From: Nitriliruptoraceae bacterium
GTDB lineage: Bacteria > Actinomycetota > Nitriliruptoria > Nitriliruptorales > Nitriliruptoraceae
DNA length: 48,006 nucleotides
Direction of reading: 5' to 3'
Assembly: GCA_003558435.1 (NCBI GenBank)
Contig: PWLR01000091.1
Location: forward strand, 1-48,006
The notes beneath the pieces are model-generated. The model was not told the origin of the DNA. It saw only the letters and a program-made list of their open reading frames with translations, and did not search any database. The position numbers and the translations under genes are program-made. Shown one piece after another: positions 39,564 through 48,006 of the stretch. Within the stretch, counting starts at the first letter, position 1, and each line of letters starts with the position of its first letter.

Positions 39564-40793
39564 TCAGGAGATGATGTCCGTGTCGGGCTTGAACACGGCC
39601 CACACGAACCAGAAGGTGTCATCGATCGGGACGGCCCGGAGCGACTCGCCCTCGAGGTCGCCCTCGACCGCCCGTCCCGCCAGCGACCAGCCGGACCCGG
39701 TCTGCGTGTCGCGGAACCGGGCCACGCCGTCGGCCTCGGCCTCGGCGGCCTCGAGCGGTTCGAACGTGAGCGTCTGACCGTCGAGTTCGGCGACGAAGGC
39801 CGCCGTCTGCCCGACGTCACGTCCGTCGTCGATCGTGCCGGTGTCGAGTGCGCTGGCCTGACCGGGGACCCACCACAGCGTGACAGGATGTTCCTCGTCC
39901 TCGAACGCCACCACCCGAGCCTCCCGGACGCGGTCGAGCAGGACCGCGGTGCCGTCACCATCGGGGAACCCGACGACGCGGGTCATGGCGGGGAAGCGTC
40001 CGTCGGCGTCGTCGCGGAACAGGAACGGTTCGTTGTCCACGCCGTCGTACCCGGTGTAGGGGTTCGTGCCGTAGCTGCGGCTGTGGCCGGTCTCGCGCGA
40101 GAGCACGTCGGCGTCGGGGTCGGTGGCGCGGACCTCCGCGAAGCCCTGCAGGGTGGTCGGCAGGCGGTCGAGTTCCTGACCGAGGAAGCGCTCACCGACG
40201 ATCGACTCCCCGGTGAACTGGGTCCACAGGTTGCCGTACTGCCGGTCGTACATCACGAGGTTGGAGCGCCACAGCCGCCCGCTGGTGCCGAAAGCGAGCA
40301 CCTGACCGTCGATCTCGGCGCTGAACGCGAGCCCGGAGTTGCACAGCGGGCAGTAGGTGACCACGATCGGCTCACCGTCGATCGAGTCGTTGACGATCTC
40401 GTGCCAGGTCATGATCGCGAGCGGGAAGACCTTCGTCTCGCCCTCGCCGCGCACCACCATGACGGGGCTGTCGTCGGTGAGCCACTCGGCCGCATCGTCG
40501 AAGCTCTCGTAGACGGGGTCGTCGATCGGGGGGATGCCGTCGGGCGGGGGCCCACCGCTGACGATCTCGGAGATCGGGATCGTGGACGATGGCTCCTCAT
40601 CGAGGTCCCAGTAGAACCCCTCGCGGATCCCCGGCCCCTCGTCGCGCTCCACCTCGTCGGCCGGGTCGGTGGCCACCTCGGCGGTGTCGGGTTCGTCGGC
40701 ACCGGGTTCGTCGGCATCGGTCGCTGCGCCGCAGGCGGCGAGCACCACCGCCAGACCGGCGGTGGCGATGGCGGTACGGGCCAGGATCTGCAC
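39564..40793 (-). CDS. DUF3179 lipoprotein
   Basis: A 409-residue protein. Starting at GTG 40793 gives a lipoprotein signal (LARTAIATAGLAVVLAAC) followed by an acidic Asp/Glu/Ala/Pro linker and the DUF3179 domain. Family features are FPLAIMTWHEIVND, VVTYCPLCNSG with its conserved CxxC, FGTSGRLWRSNLVMYDR and LWTQFTGE. It should be anchored outside the membrane. The CxxC and adjacent His suggest metal or redox chemistry, but no activity has been assigned to the family as far as I know. The frame continues upstream to 40889 without signal-like sequence. Confidence 0.87.
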   Translation of the reverse strand: MQILARTAIATAGLAVVLAACGAATDADEPGADEPDTAEVATDPADEVERDEGPGIREGFYWDLDEEPSSTIPISEIVSGGPPPDGIPPIDDPVYESFDDAAEWLTDDSPVMVVRGEGETKVFPLAIMTWHEIVNDSIDGEPIVVTYCPLCNSGLAFSAEIDGQVLAFGTSGRLWRSNLVMYDRQYGNLWTQFTGESIVGERFLGQELDRLPTTLQGFAEVRATDPDADVLSRETGHSRSYGTNPYTGYDGVDNEPFLFRDDADGRFPAMTRVVGFPDGDGTAVLLDRVREARVVAFEDEEHPVTLWWVPGQASALDTGTIDDGRDVGQTAAFVAELDGQTLTFEPLEAAEAEADGVARFRDTQTGSGWSLAGRAVEGDLEGESLRAVPIDDTFWFVWAVFKPDTDIIS

Positions 40794-40898
40794 GGTGTCC
40801 TCGCGATGGTGGGGACGGGCGTCGTCCTGGAGAACACATGAGGAGGTGCGGATCATCCCTCGGTCGACATCATCGTCGGTAGGGCCCATCGGGCCCCC

Positions 40899-42041
40899 TC
40901 AATCACCGCGGAGGCGGAGCTCGAAGCGCGCGAACAGCGCGACCAGCACGATGAGCACGAGCCCCGGGCCGACGACCCACAGCGGGCGCTGCACCCACCA
41001 CGCCGCCGTCGGTTCCGTGAGCAACTCGAAGCCGAGGGCCTCGTAGGCGCCGAGCACCGCCACCTTGGCGGTCATGTGCCACACGAACACGGTCAGGATC
41101 ACGGCGTTGAGGGCGATGACGGTCTTCCAGACCCTCGGGCGGCGCAACCAGGCCTGCAACGTCGGACGGAGCAGCATGGCCAGGCCGGTCTGCAGCAGCC
41201 CGACGACCGCGATCATCGCCGTGGTCGGGAACATGTGACTGAACTCCACGTCGCGGGTCGCGACCATCGAGACCGCGTACACGGGCAGGTTCGTGAGCAC
41301 GATCATGGCGGTGAGCGCCCCGAGGGACAACGCGGCCTGGCCTCGGCGACCGATCCGCTCGAAGGCGCCGTCCCGGTAGAAGTACCCGAGCTGGTGGACG
41401 AAGACCCAGACCAGGGCGCTGTTGAGGAACCCGAACTCCTCGATGCCCAGCCAGAACCGGCCGAGATCGACCAGGGCGATCGTCAGCCCCATGCCCGTGA
41501 GCGTCAGCGCCTGGCCGGCGTCGTGCAGCCGGGCGGTGAGCGGGACCAGCAGGATGACCCAGAGGTAGGCCGCGAGGAACCACAGCGGCTTGAAGATCAC
41601 CAGGCCCCAGTCGACGACGCTGCGATAGTCGGCGACGGCGAGCCACAGGACGCCGTCGAGCACCAGCCACACGGCCACGAACACCGCGGTCGGCCACAGC
41701 AACCGACGGATCCGGGTGACGTAGAACCCCTTCAGGCCACCGCCATCACGTTGGGACGACCGCCATGCGGCGTAGTTGACGAACCCGCCGACCACGAAGA
41801 ACAGCGGCATGATCTGCAGCACCCAGGTCGCGATGCTGGCACCCGGTACCACATCGATGGGGTTGGGCATCACGAGCGCGCCGTCCTCCCACTGGGTGAT
41901 CGACAGCGCCCAGTGCCACACGATCACGACGCCGATCGCCAGCACGCGCAGGAAGTCGACGAACCGGTCCCGGTCCGGTGGGGTCGAGGCGACGTACCGG
42001 TCGAGTTGGGAGCTCAGACCGGTCGGGTTCGAGCCGGTCAC
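40899..42041 (-). CDS. Acyltransferase-3 family membrane protein
   Basis: A 380-residue integral membrane protein of the OafA/NodX acyltransferase-3 family with about ten hydrophobic segments. It begins RDRFVDFLRVLAIGVVIVWHW, where the Arg and the final His correspond to the family's conserved residues. FFVVGGFVNYAAWR and RRLLWPTAVF follow. Such proteins O-acylate surface polysaccharides, lipids or antibiotics; the acceptor here is unknown. The start is GTG 42041 with a GGGAGG site upstream. The 5' extension to 42152 is Arg/Pro-rich and unlikely to be translated. Confidence 0.85.
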   Translation of the reverse strand: MTGSNPTGLSSQLDRYVASTPPDRDRFVDFLRVLAIGVVIVWHWALSITQWEDGALVMPNPIDVVPGASIATWVLQIMPLFFVVGGFVNYAAWRSSQRDGGGLKGFYVTRIRRLLWPTAVFVAVWLVLDGVLWLAVADYRSVVDWGLVIFKPLWFLAAYLWVILLVPLTARLHDAGQALTLTGMGLTIALVDLGRFWLGIEEFGFLNSALVWVFVHQLGYFYRDGAFERIGRRGQAALSLGALTAMIVLTNLPVYAVSMVATRDVEFSHMFPTTAMIAVVGLLQTGLAMLLRPTLQAWLRRPRVWKTVIALNAVILTVFVWHMTAKVAVLGAYEALGFELLTEPTAAWWVQRPLWVVGPGLVLIVLVALFARFELRLRGD

Positions 42042-42209
42042 CGGGGGAGACCTCCCTCGGACGGGGACACTCGGTCTGTGGCAGCGCGAGCGGTGGCAGC
42101 GCGAGCGGCAACCTGGGGTCCGCAGCCTCGGAGGTGGTCGAGCACCGCGCAATCCCGCCCCCGGTCGCCCGGCGGGTGACCCCGCCCGCCCCCTCGGAGG
42201 GGCCGGCCG

Positions 42210-43121
42210 CTACGCCGGACCGGACCCCGTCGTGGTCGCACCCGCTCCGGCCACGCCCGCTCCGGCCACGCCCGCCGCGGTCGCCACCTCGACCGCTGCC
42301 GGTAGGACCTCCGCCAGCGGGGCGTCGATCTTGAGCGACGCATGTTTGTCGCCCCGGGTCGCACCGCGCGTCACGATCGCCACGGGGAGGCCACGCCGGA
42401 CCGCGGCGGTGACGAACCGGTAACCCGACCCGACGGTCAACGACGATCCGAGCACCACCAACGCCGAGGACGCATCGAGCCGCCCGAGTGCCCCCTGGAA
42501 CCGCTCGCGCGGGACGTGTTCGCCGAAGTAGACGACATCGGGCTTGAGCGCGCCGCCACAGCGCCGGCAGTCGACCGTGCGGAACGCGGCGATCGCCTCC
42601 TCGGCGAGCACGATGTCGCCGTCGGGACGTAGCGCCCGACGGTCGCCCAACACGGCCTGGCGGAACCCCGGGTTCATCGCATCCAACCGCAGCCCGACCT
42701 CGAGCCGTGGTCGCCGCACGCCGCAACCGAGACACACGACCGCGTCCAGCCGTCCGTGCAGGTCGATCACGTCGGGGCTTCCCGCCGCCCCGTGCAGGCC
42801 ATCGACGTTCTGCGTGACGAGGCCGGTCAACAACCCCTCGTGCCCCAGGCGGGCGACCGCGAGGTGCGAGACGTTCGGGCGCGCCTCGGCGATGCGCTGC
42901 CATCCCATGTGGCTACGGGCCCAGTAGCGCCGCCGTGCCTCGACCGAGCCCGTGAAGACCTCGTAGGTCATCGGTGCCGAGTTGTGTGCCTGCCCGTCCG
43001 GTCCGCGGTAATCGGGGATCCCCGAGTCGGTCGAGATGCCGGCACCCGTGAGGACGAGTACACGACCGGTCGCGAACAGCGCCGCGAGCGCTCGTGTGTC
43101 GTCGGTCCGGAGGTCACCCAT
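42210..43121 (-). CDS. Sir2-family NAD-dependent protein deacylase
   Basis: A 303-residue sirtuin. Motifs in order: VLTGAGISTDSGIPDYRG (NAD site), TQNVDGLHGAAG, the catalytic His in DLHGRLD, two zinc Cys pairs (CLGCG and CRRCG), VVYFGEHVP, and LGSSLTVGSGY. It removes acyl groups from lysines using NAD. The pattern resembles bacterial class II sirtuins (SIRT4-like). The final 25 residues are a Gly/Ala/Val/Thr tail, partly created by a 15-base tandem repeat. The start ATG 43121 lies before GDLRTDDTRAL. It is divergent from the alcohol dehydrogenase. Confidence 0.9.
   Translation of the reverse strand: MGDLRTDDTRALAALFATGRVLVLTGAGISTDSGIPDYRGPDGQAHNSAPMTYEVFTGSVEARRRYWARSHMGWQRIAEARPNVSHLAVARLGHEGLLTGLVTQNVDGLHGAAGSPDVIDLHGRLDAVVCLGCGVRRPRLEVGLRLDAMNPGFRQAVLGDRRALRPDGDIVLAEEAIAAFRTVDCRRCGGALKPDVVYFGEHVPRERFQGALGRLDASSALVVLGSSLTVGSGYRFVTAAVRRGLPVAIVTRGATRGDKHASLKIDAPLAEVLPAAVEVATAAGVAGAGVAGAGATTTGSGPA
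42241..42270. repeat. 15-base tandem duplication in the sirtuin 3' end
   Basis: CCCGCTCCGGCCACG occurs twice in direct succession (42241-42255 and 42256-42270). Because the unit is a multiple of three, it repeats a five-residue Gly-Val-Ala-Gly-Ala unit in the C-terminal tail without breaking the frame. A partial third copy follows. Confidence 0.8.
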
Positions 43122-43207
43122 CGGGCCACAGGGTACGAGCTCTCGCCCCGTGGGAGATCGCACGTCGAGCGGTAGCGTGGCCCGCCGGCGACGAGGTGGA
43201 GCGACAC

Positions 43208-44275
43208 GTGCGGGGTCTGGTGCTGACCGGGGTCGGGGATGTGGAGGTGCACGACGACCTTCCGGAGCCGACCATCGAGGAGCCGACCGACGCGATCATC
43301 GAGGTGACGCGAACCGGCCTGTGCGGCTCGGACCTGCATCCCTACGAGGGCCGCGAGGCCGTGCGCTTCGGGGTCGTCCCCGGCCACGAGGCGGTCGGGA
43401 CGGTGGTGGCACTCGGGGCCGAGGCCAGCAGCGCGGCCGCGATCGGTGAGCGTGTCCTGGTGCCGTTCACCACCTCGTGCGGCACCTGCTCTCCCTGCCG
43501 TCGCGGGTTGTCCTCGCGATGTGTCCATGGGGCGTTGTTCGGGTTCGGGGACCCCGACGACCGGAGCCTGCCACCGCTGCATGGAGCGCAGGCGTCCCAC
43601 CTCCGGGTGCCTCTGGCCCCGGGCACGTTGGTCGGCGTTCCCGACGACCTCGACGACGCCGCGGCCGTGTTGCTGACCGACAACCTGCCCACCGGCTGGG
43701 CAGCCGCGACCCGGGGCGAGGTCGGGCCCGGACAGCGCGTCGCCGTCATAGGGCTGGGTTCGGTCGGCCTGTGCTCGCTCCACGCGGCCAGGACGCTCGG
43801 TGCGAGGGGTCTCGTGGCCGTCGACCCGGTCGCGACCCGGCGCGGCTCCGCCCTCCAGCTCGGTGCGGACCTCGGTGTGCACCCGGACGATGCCGAGGCG
43901 GCCGTGCTCGAGTCGACCGGCGGCGAGGGCGTGGACGTGGCGATCGACGCCTCGGGCACCTTGGCCGGGCAGGCCCTGGCAGCGAGGCTGCTTGGGCCCG
44001 GTGGGATCCTGTCGATCATCGCGGTGCAGACCGAGCCGCGGTTCGGTGTGACGCCGGTGCAGGCCTACGACCGGAACCTCACGATCCGTGCGGGCAGGGC
44101 GCCGGTGCGGTCCCTGCTCGACGATCTCGTGCCCCGGATCCTGGACGGGCGCCTGACCGTGCCCACCGAGGTGTTGATGACCCACCCCGCCGAGCCGTTG
44201 GCGGAGGGCCCCACGTGGTACCGGCGCTTCGCCGCGCGCGAGCCGGGCCTGATCAAGGCCGCCCTGGTGCCCTGA
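43208..44275 (+). CDS. Zinc-dependent alcohol dehydrogenase (MDR family)
   Basis: A 355-residue medium-chain dehydrogenase. The catalytic zinc site is built from GLCGSDLH and GHEAVG. The structural zinc lobe has four Cys in CGTCSPCRRGLSSRC. The Rossmann domain has VAVIGLGSVGLCSLHAAR. It therefore oxidises an alcohol or polyol with NAD(P)+. The closest general type is the glutathione-independent formaldehyde/sorbitol-like branch, but the substrate is undetermined. The start is GTG 43208 with GGAG upstream; GTG 43196 is also possible. It is divergent from the sirtuin and shares its short promoter region. Confidence 0.87.
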   Translation: MRGLVLTGVGDVEVHDDLPEPTIEEPTDAIIEVTRTGLCGSDLHPYEGREAVRFGVVPGHEAVGTVVALGAEASSAAAIGERVLVPFTTSCGTCSPCRRGLSSRCVHGALFGFGDPDDRSLPPLHGAQASHLRVPLAPGTLVGVPDDLDDAAAVLLTDNLPTGWAAATRGEVGPGQRVAVIGLGSVGLCSLHAARTLGARGLVAVDPVATRRGSALQLGADLGVHPDDAEAAVLESTGGEGVDVAIDASGTLAGQALAARLLGPGGILSIIAVQTEPRFGVTPVQAYDRNLTIRAGRAPVRSLLDDLVPRILDGRLTVPTEVLMTHPAEPLAEGPTWYRRFAAREPGLIKAALVP

Positions 44276-44470
44276 CCCAGCTGGTGGGAGATCGCGATCG
44301 GCCTGCCCGCATGCCGCGGACGCAACGTGCAGCGCCCCCTCCGCGTTGCGCCGCCATGTCGACGTCCTTGATTGCCGCTCGAAGTGGTCCCCGGGCTCCA
44401 GGCCCATTAGCGTCCCGCGTTCCAGCATCCGACGGCCGGTCGCTGCCGCCGACGAGGCGATGAGGTCACC

Positions 44471-45463
44471 GTGAAACCCAACCGCCGCGTGCTGGTGCTC
44501 GACCGACTGCGACTGGCGGTGGGGGGCAGCGTCGCCACCATGGAACTCGCGGACATCCCCGCAGCACGTGAGGACCGACTGCCCGACGTGCCCCTGCTGA
44601 ACCCGTTGTTGCAGCGCGCCGGTCGATGGCTGTTCGGTGGCCCCCATCCTGGGGTGACGACCACCGAACGCACGATCCCAGGGGCGGTCGGGCCGCTGAC
44701 CGTGCGGGTGCACACCCCTCCCTCCCGGCCCGGGCCACGTCCGCTCCTGGTGCACCTGCACGGCGGGGGATGGGTCCTCGGTTCCACCGAGGGCTACGAC
44801 CCTCTGTGCACGGGGCTGGCCCACGACCTCGGTGCCGTGGTGGTCTCGGTCGACTACCGGATGGCCCCCGAGGACCCGGCACCGGCGGCAGTGGACGATT
44901 GCATCGCGGCGACGGCCTGGTTGGCGGAGCACGCCCACGAGATGGGCGCGGATGTGGGTGCACGTGTCGCGGTGATCGGCGACAGTGCCGGAGGCAACCT
45001 CGCCGCGTTGGTGGCGATCGCCGCCCGTGACGGCCGGGTCCCGGTCCTGGCGGCGCAGGTGTTGATCTATCCGGCGACCGACCTGACCCGGTCATCGCCG
45101 TCCATGGCGCGGCTCACCGAGGAACCGCTGCTCTCGCGCGCCGACATCGACCGGTTCGTCTCGCTCTACCTCGGTACCGGGACCGACCGGGAAACGTCCG
45201 CCGATGATCCGAGGGTTTCCCCGGCGTTCGTATCCGATCTGTCGGGCCTGGCCCCGGCCTTGGTGATCACCGCGGAACGCGATCCGCTGATCGACGAGGG
45301 GGTCGCGTACGCGAAGCGCTTGCATGACGGCGGCGTCGAGGTGCGTCACACCACCTACGTCGGGGTACCGCACGGCTTCCTCTCGGTACCCGGCGTCTGT
45401 CCGTCGGCGCGGCAAGCCGTCGCGGAGATCGCCGCGGAACTGCGTCGCCACCTCGACGTCTGA
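44471..45463 (+). CDS. Alpha/beta hydrolase, hormone-sensitive lipase family
   Basis: A 330-residue esterase of bacterial family IV (HSL). The oxyanion motif HLHGGGWVLGS is followed by VVVSVDYRMAPEDPAPA and the nucleophile elbow GDSAGGN. The acid is the Asp in AERDPLIDEG and the base the His in VPHGFLS, so the triad is complete. It should hydrolyse short-chain esters or amides in the cytoplasm; no signal peptide is present. The start is GTG 44471 with GATGAGG upstream. Flanking gaps are about 200 bases, so it is probably transcribed on its own. Confidence 0.9.
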   Translation: MKPNRRVLVLDRLRLAVGGSVATMELADIPAAREDRLPDVPLLNPLLQRAGRWLFGGPHPGVTTTERTIPGAVGPLTVRVHTPPSRPGPRPLLVHLHGGGWVLGSTEGYDPLCTGLAHDLGAVVVSVDYRMAPEDPAPAAVDDCIAATAWLAEHAHEMGADVGARVAVIGDSAGGNLAALVAIAARDGRVPVLAAQVLIYPATDLTRSSPSMARLTEEPLLSRADIDRFVSLYLGTGTDRETSADDPRVSPAFVSDLSGLAPALVITAERDPLIDEGVAYAKRLHDGGVEVRHTTYVGVPHGFLSVPGVCPSARQAVAEIAAELRRHLDV

Positions 45464-45685
45464 ACGCCCGCGCCACACCTCCGTGCGCTCATCGATGCCT
45501 CACCCGCTCGCTGTGCGACGGCGAGCCGGCACGACCCCGGTAGGGGCTACGGCCCGCACGCCGCTCGAGCGGCGCGACCACCGGAGGCGTCGCGCGCCGG
45601 TGTGACGGCCGGAGCCCTCATCACCGGCCCCCGGTTACTGTCGCATCCCACGTGAGCGCGTGGAAGGTCACGGGAGAGGCATGAG

Positions 45686-46993
45686 ATGCAGGATCTGACG
45701 CCGGCGAGGGAGACGCTCGATCCGATCGAGGTCGCCTCGATCGACGAGTTGCGGTCGCTGCAGTTGGAGCGGTTGCGTTGGTCGCTGGGGCACGCCTACG
45801 AGCACGTCGCGCACTACCGGGCGGCGTTCGACGAGGCCGGCGTCCACCCCGGCGACCTCCGTGAGCTATCCGACCTGTCGCGCTTCCCGTTCACCACCAA
45901 GCAGGATCTGCGGGCCAACTACCCGTTCGGGATGTTCGCGGTACCACGGGAGCAGGTGGCGCGTGTGCATGCCTCGTCGGGCACGACGGGCAAGCCGACC
46001 GTCGTCGGCTACACGCAGCGCGACATCGACACCTGGGCGAGCGTCGTGGCGCGCTCGATCCGGGCATCGGGGGTGCGGCCGGGGATGCGGGTGCACATCG
46101 CCTACGGCTACGGGTTGTTCACCGGCGGGCTGGGCGCCCACTACGGCGCGGAACGGCTCGGGTGCACGGTGATCCCGGTCTCCGGCGGCATGACCGAACG
46201 CCAGATCCAGCTGATCGTCGACTTCGAGCCCGACGCGATCATGGTCACCCCCTCCTACATGCTCTCGCTGCTCGACGAGATGCGGGCCCAGGGCGTGGAC
46301 CCGCAGGGAACCTCGTTGAAGGTGGGGATCTTCGGTGCCGAGCCGTGGACCGAGGCGATGCGTGCCGAGATGGAGGAGGCGCTCGACATGCATGCGGTCG
46401 ACATCTACGGGCTGTCCGAGGTGATCGGTCCGGGGGTCGCGAACGAGTGCGTGGAGACCAAGGACGGCCTGCACATCTGGGAGGACCACTTCTACCCGGA
46501 GATCATCGATCCGGTGACCGGCGAGGTGCTGCCCGACGGCGCCGAAGGCGAGCTGGTGTTCACCTCGTTGACCAAGGAGGCGATGCCGGTGGTGCGCTAC
46601 CGGACCCGTGACCTGACGAGGTTGCTGCCCGGCACCGCGCGCACGATGCGGCGCATGGAGAAGATCACGGGGCGCTCCGACGACATGATCATCCTGCGCG
46701 GGGTCAACCTGTTCCCGACCCAGGTCGAGGAGCTGATCCTGGACCTCCCGGCGTTGGCGCCGCACTTCGAGTGTGTGCTGAGCCGGCCGGACCGGCTCGA
46801 CGAGCTCACCGTACGGGTCGAGCTCCGGGACACCGGTCTGACGGCCGACGAGCGTGCCTCGGTGGCTGCCCGGCTCCGGGGCCAGGTCAAGGCGCGTATC
46901 GGTGTCAGCGTCGGGATCGAGCTCGTGGAGCCGATGGGTCTGGTGCGATCGGTCGGCAAGATCAAGCGCGTCCGCGACGAACGCCCGGCCTGA
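45686..46993 (+). CDS. paaK: Phenylacetate-CoA ligase
   Basis: A 435-residue adenylate-forming enzyme that activates phenylacetate (or a similar aryl acid) to its CoA thioester. Motifs: the P-loop ARVHASSGTTGKPTVVGYT, the aromatic-site stretch HIAYGYGLFTGGLGAHYGAE, VDIYGLSEVIGPGVA, MPVVRYRTRDLTRLL, and near the end the catalytic Lys in GKIKRV. Length and motifs match PaaK closely. No other paa genes adjoin it, so it may serve a separate aromatic or aryl-CoA route. The ATG start has GGGAGAGG upstream. Confidence 0.93.
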   Translation: MQDLTPARETLDPIEVASIDELRSLQLERLRWSLGHAYEHVAHYRAAFDEAGVHPGDLRELSDLSRFPFTTKQDLRANYPFGMFAVPREQVARVHASSGTTGKPTVVGYTQRDIDTWASVVARSIRASGVRPGMRVHIAYGYGLFTGGLGAHYGAERLGCTVIPVSGGMTERQIQLIVDFEPDAIMVTPSYMLSLLDEMRAQGVDPQGTSLKVGIFGAEPWTEAMRAEMEEALDMHAVDIYGLSEVIGPGVANECVETKDGLHIWEDHFYPEIIDPVTGEVLPDGAEGELVFTSLTKEAMPVVRYRTRDLTRLLPGTARTMRRMEKITGRSDDMIILRGVNLFPTQVEELILDLPALAPHFECVLSRPDRLDELTVRVELRDTGLTADERASVAARLRGQVKARIGVSVGIELVEPMGLVRSVGKIKRVRDERPA

Positions 46994-47067
46994 GCCACCC
47001 GCTCGCCTGGTGCCGAGGACCCCGCGCGGCCGCTCCGACGCCCAGCCGCGCCGCGCCGCGGGGCCAC

Positions 47068-47087
47068 AACCCCCGGGTTCGGGGGTT
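47068..47087. terminator. Bidirectional hairpin between paaK and the pirin gene
   Basis: AACCCCCG (47068-47075) pairs with CGGGGGTT (47080-47087) over a GGTT loop, with an extra T afterwards. It lies between converging stops at 46993 and 47128. The flanking A and T runs are short but present on both strands. Confidence 0.7.
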
Positions 47088-47127
47088 TCCGCGCCCCGGA
47101 GCGCGTCGCCGGCTCGCCGAGGTCGGC

Positions 47128-48006
47128 TCAGGCGCCGTCGGGCCGCATGTTGCCGCCGGCGTGGATCGCGGGGATCCGGCCGAGCTTGCCGGCCTGGAAG
47201 TCGTCGAACGCTTCCTGGAGTTCCGCGCGGGTGTTCATCACGAACGGCCCGTACTGCGCCACGGTCTCCCGGATCGGCCGCCCGCCGAGCACGAGCACGT
47301 CCATCTTGGGCGAGCGCGACTCCTGCGCCTCGTGTGCCTGGATCGTGACCGTGTCACCCTGACCGAAGGTGGCCAGCTGGCCCATCTCCATCGGGCGCCG
47401 TTCTGCCCCGACGGTGCCGCGACCGGCCAGGGTGTAGACCAGCGCGTTGAACGAGGGGTTCCACGGCAAGCGCAGTTCCGCGCCCGGCTCGAGGGTGGCA
47501 TGGATCAGCGTGATCGGCGTGTAGGTCGATCCCGGACCCTCCACACCACCGAGTTCGCCGGCGATCAGCCGGATCAATGCGCCGCCGTCGGGGGAGGTCA
47601 GCAGCTTCACGTCCCCGGACTTGAGGTCCTGGTAGCGCGGTGCGTTCCACTTCTGGGCGGCGGGCAGGTTCACCCACAGCTGGAAGCCGTGGAACAGCCC
47701 GCCCTTGACGACCACGTGCTCCGGCGGGGCCTCGATGTGCAGCAGGCCGCTGCCGGCGGTCATCCACTGGGTGTCGCCGTCGGTGATGGTGCCGCCGCCG
47801 CCCTCGGAGTCCTGATGGTCGAGGATGCCGTCGAGCATGTAGGTCACGGTCTCGAAGCCGCGGTGCGGGTGCCACGGCGTGCCCTTGGGCTCGCCCGGGG
47901 CGTACTCCACCTCGCCCATCTGGTCCAGGTGGATGAACGGGTCCAGGTCCTTGAGGTCGGCGCCGGCGAACGCGCGCCGGACGGGGAAGCCCTCGCCCTC
48001 GAAGCC
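47128..48006 (-). CDS. Pirin family protein, N-terminus outside the window
   Basis: 292 residues are visible; the frame is open at the right edge (reading GFEGEGFPVRRAFAGADL), so the true start lies beyond base 48006. The bicupin pirin signature is clear: HPHRGFETVTYMLDGILDHQ with two metal-binding His, then GLLHIEAP with the third His and the Glu. The C-terminal cupin ends with FVMNTRAELQEAFDDFQAGK and GRIPA, standard for bacterial pirins. Members bind iron and some are quercetinases or redox-dependent regulators. The specific role here is unknown. It converges on paaK. Confidence 0.92.
   Translation of the reverse strand, partial: GFEGEGFPVRRAFAGADLKDLDPFIHLDQMGEVEYAPGEPKGTPWHPHRGFETVTYMLDGILDHQDSEGGGGTITDGDTQWMTAGSGLLHIEAPPEHVVVKGGLFHGFQLWVNLPAAQKWNAPRYQDLKSGDVKLLTSPDGGALIRLIAGELGGVEGPGSTYTPITLIHATLEPGAELRLPWNPSFNALVYTLAGRGTVGAERRPMEMGQLATFGQGDTVTIQAHEAQESRSPKMDVLVLGGRPIRETVAQYGPFVMNTRAELQEAFDDFQAGKLGRIPAIHAGGNMRPDGA

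Noticed and set aside
42190-42202. Possible hairpin CCCCT-CGG-AGGGG downstream of the sirtuin gene
   Set aside because: Only five pairs and a three-base loop; too weak to list as a terminator in GC-rich DNA.
42968-44938. 656-codon open frame on the minus strand
   Set aside because: It is antisense to the zinc alcohol dehydrogenase and part of the HSL esterase, both with complete motifs.
1-48006. CRISPR array, insertion sequence, prophage, rRNA genes or replication origin
   Set aside because: No repeat-spacer pattern, transposase or integrase motifs, rRNA sequences or DnaA-box cluster were seen. The single DnaA-box-like 9-mer near 5200 is not enough for an origin.

Overview
The window is high-GC chromosomal DNA packed with genes on both strands. 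GTG starts are frequent and GAGGAG-type ribosome sites are common. The order of the left half (HAD-IB phosphatase, CpaE/Ssd-like protein, TadA ATPase, TadB/C, Flp pilin, TadE-like proteins, DECH helicase, BldG-like STAS protein, membrane pyrophosphatase, topA, tmk, holB) is the conserved actinobacterial 'helicase/secretion' neighbourhood known from Mycobacterium and Streptomyces, so the host is an actinobacterium. Acidic stretches in secreted and membrane-associated proteins, together with several cation antiporters, would suit a salt- or alkali-tolerant lineage such as Nitriliruptoria. That class assignment is a guess.

Layout. 1-4.0 kb: an M20 peptidase (cut by the window edge), an NTF2-like protein, a HAD-IB phosphatase and a zinc-ribbon/beta-propeller membrane protein. 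4.1-8.8 kb: a compact Tad pilus operon with overlapping genes, in which TadB and TadC appear fused. 9.1-14.6 kb: a YczE-like membrane protein, asparagine synthetase, the MrfA/DECH-type helicase and a BldG-like STAS protein. 14.8-21 kb: a methyltransferase and an ion-homeostasis cluster: two cation/proton antiporters beside a membrane pyrophosphatase carrying the K+-dependent signature. 22-29.2 kb: an EamA transporter, topA, an MFS-thymidylate kinase fusion and the DNA polymerase III delta' subunit. 29.3-31 kb: an SRPBCC protein, tRNA-Thr(CGT) and a shikimate dehydrogenase-like protein. 31.1-35.6 kb: a sugar ABC importer without its ATPase, followed by an AGE-family sugar isomerase. 35.7-37.3 kb: DUF302, an AhpD-like CxxC protein, a 57-residue cysteine-rich protein and a CsoR-family repressor, with two near-identical 18-bp palindromes. 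37.4-48 kb: a run of metabolic genes (SDR, DAHP synthase, DUF3179 lipoprotein, acyltransferase, sirtuin, zinc alcohol dehydrogenase, HSL esterase, phenylacetate-CoA ligase, pirin).

The most interesting part is 36.1-37.3 kb. The CsoR-family protein keeps both sensor cysteines but has Ala where the copper-binding His should be, which suggests a CstR-like persulfide sensor rather than a copper sensor. Matching operators lie in front of the AhpD-like gene and between the repressor and the divergent cysteine-rich miniprotein, so these genes look like one small thiol/sulfur-stress regulon. Other points of interest are the TadB-TadC fusion, the missing canonical start of the helicase, the K+-dependent pyrophosphatase beside K+/H+ antiporters, and the transporter/isomerase operon. 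I saw no insertion sequence, prophage, CRISPR array or replication origin.
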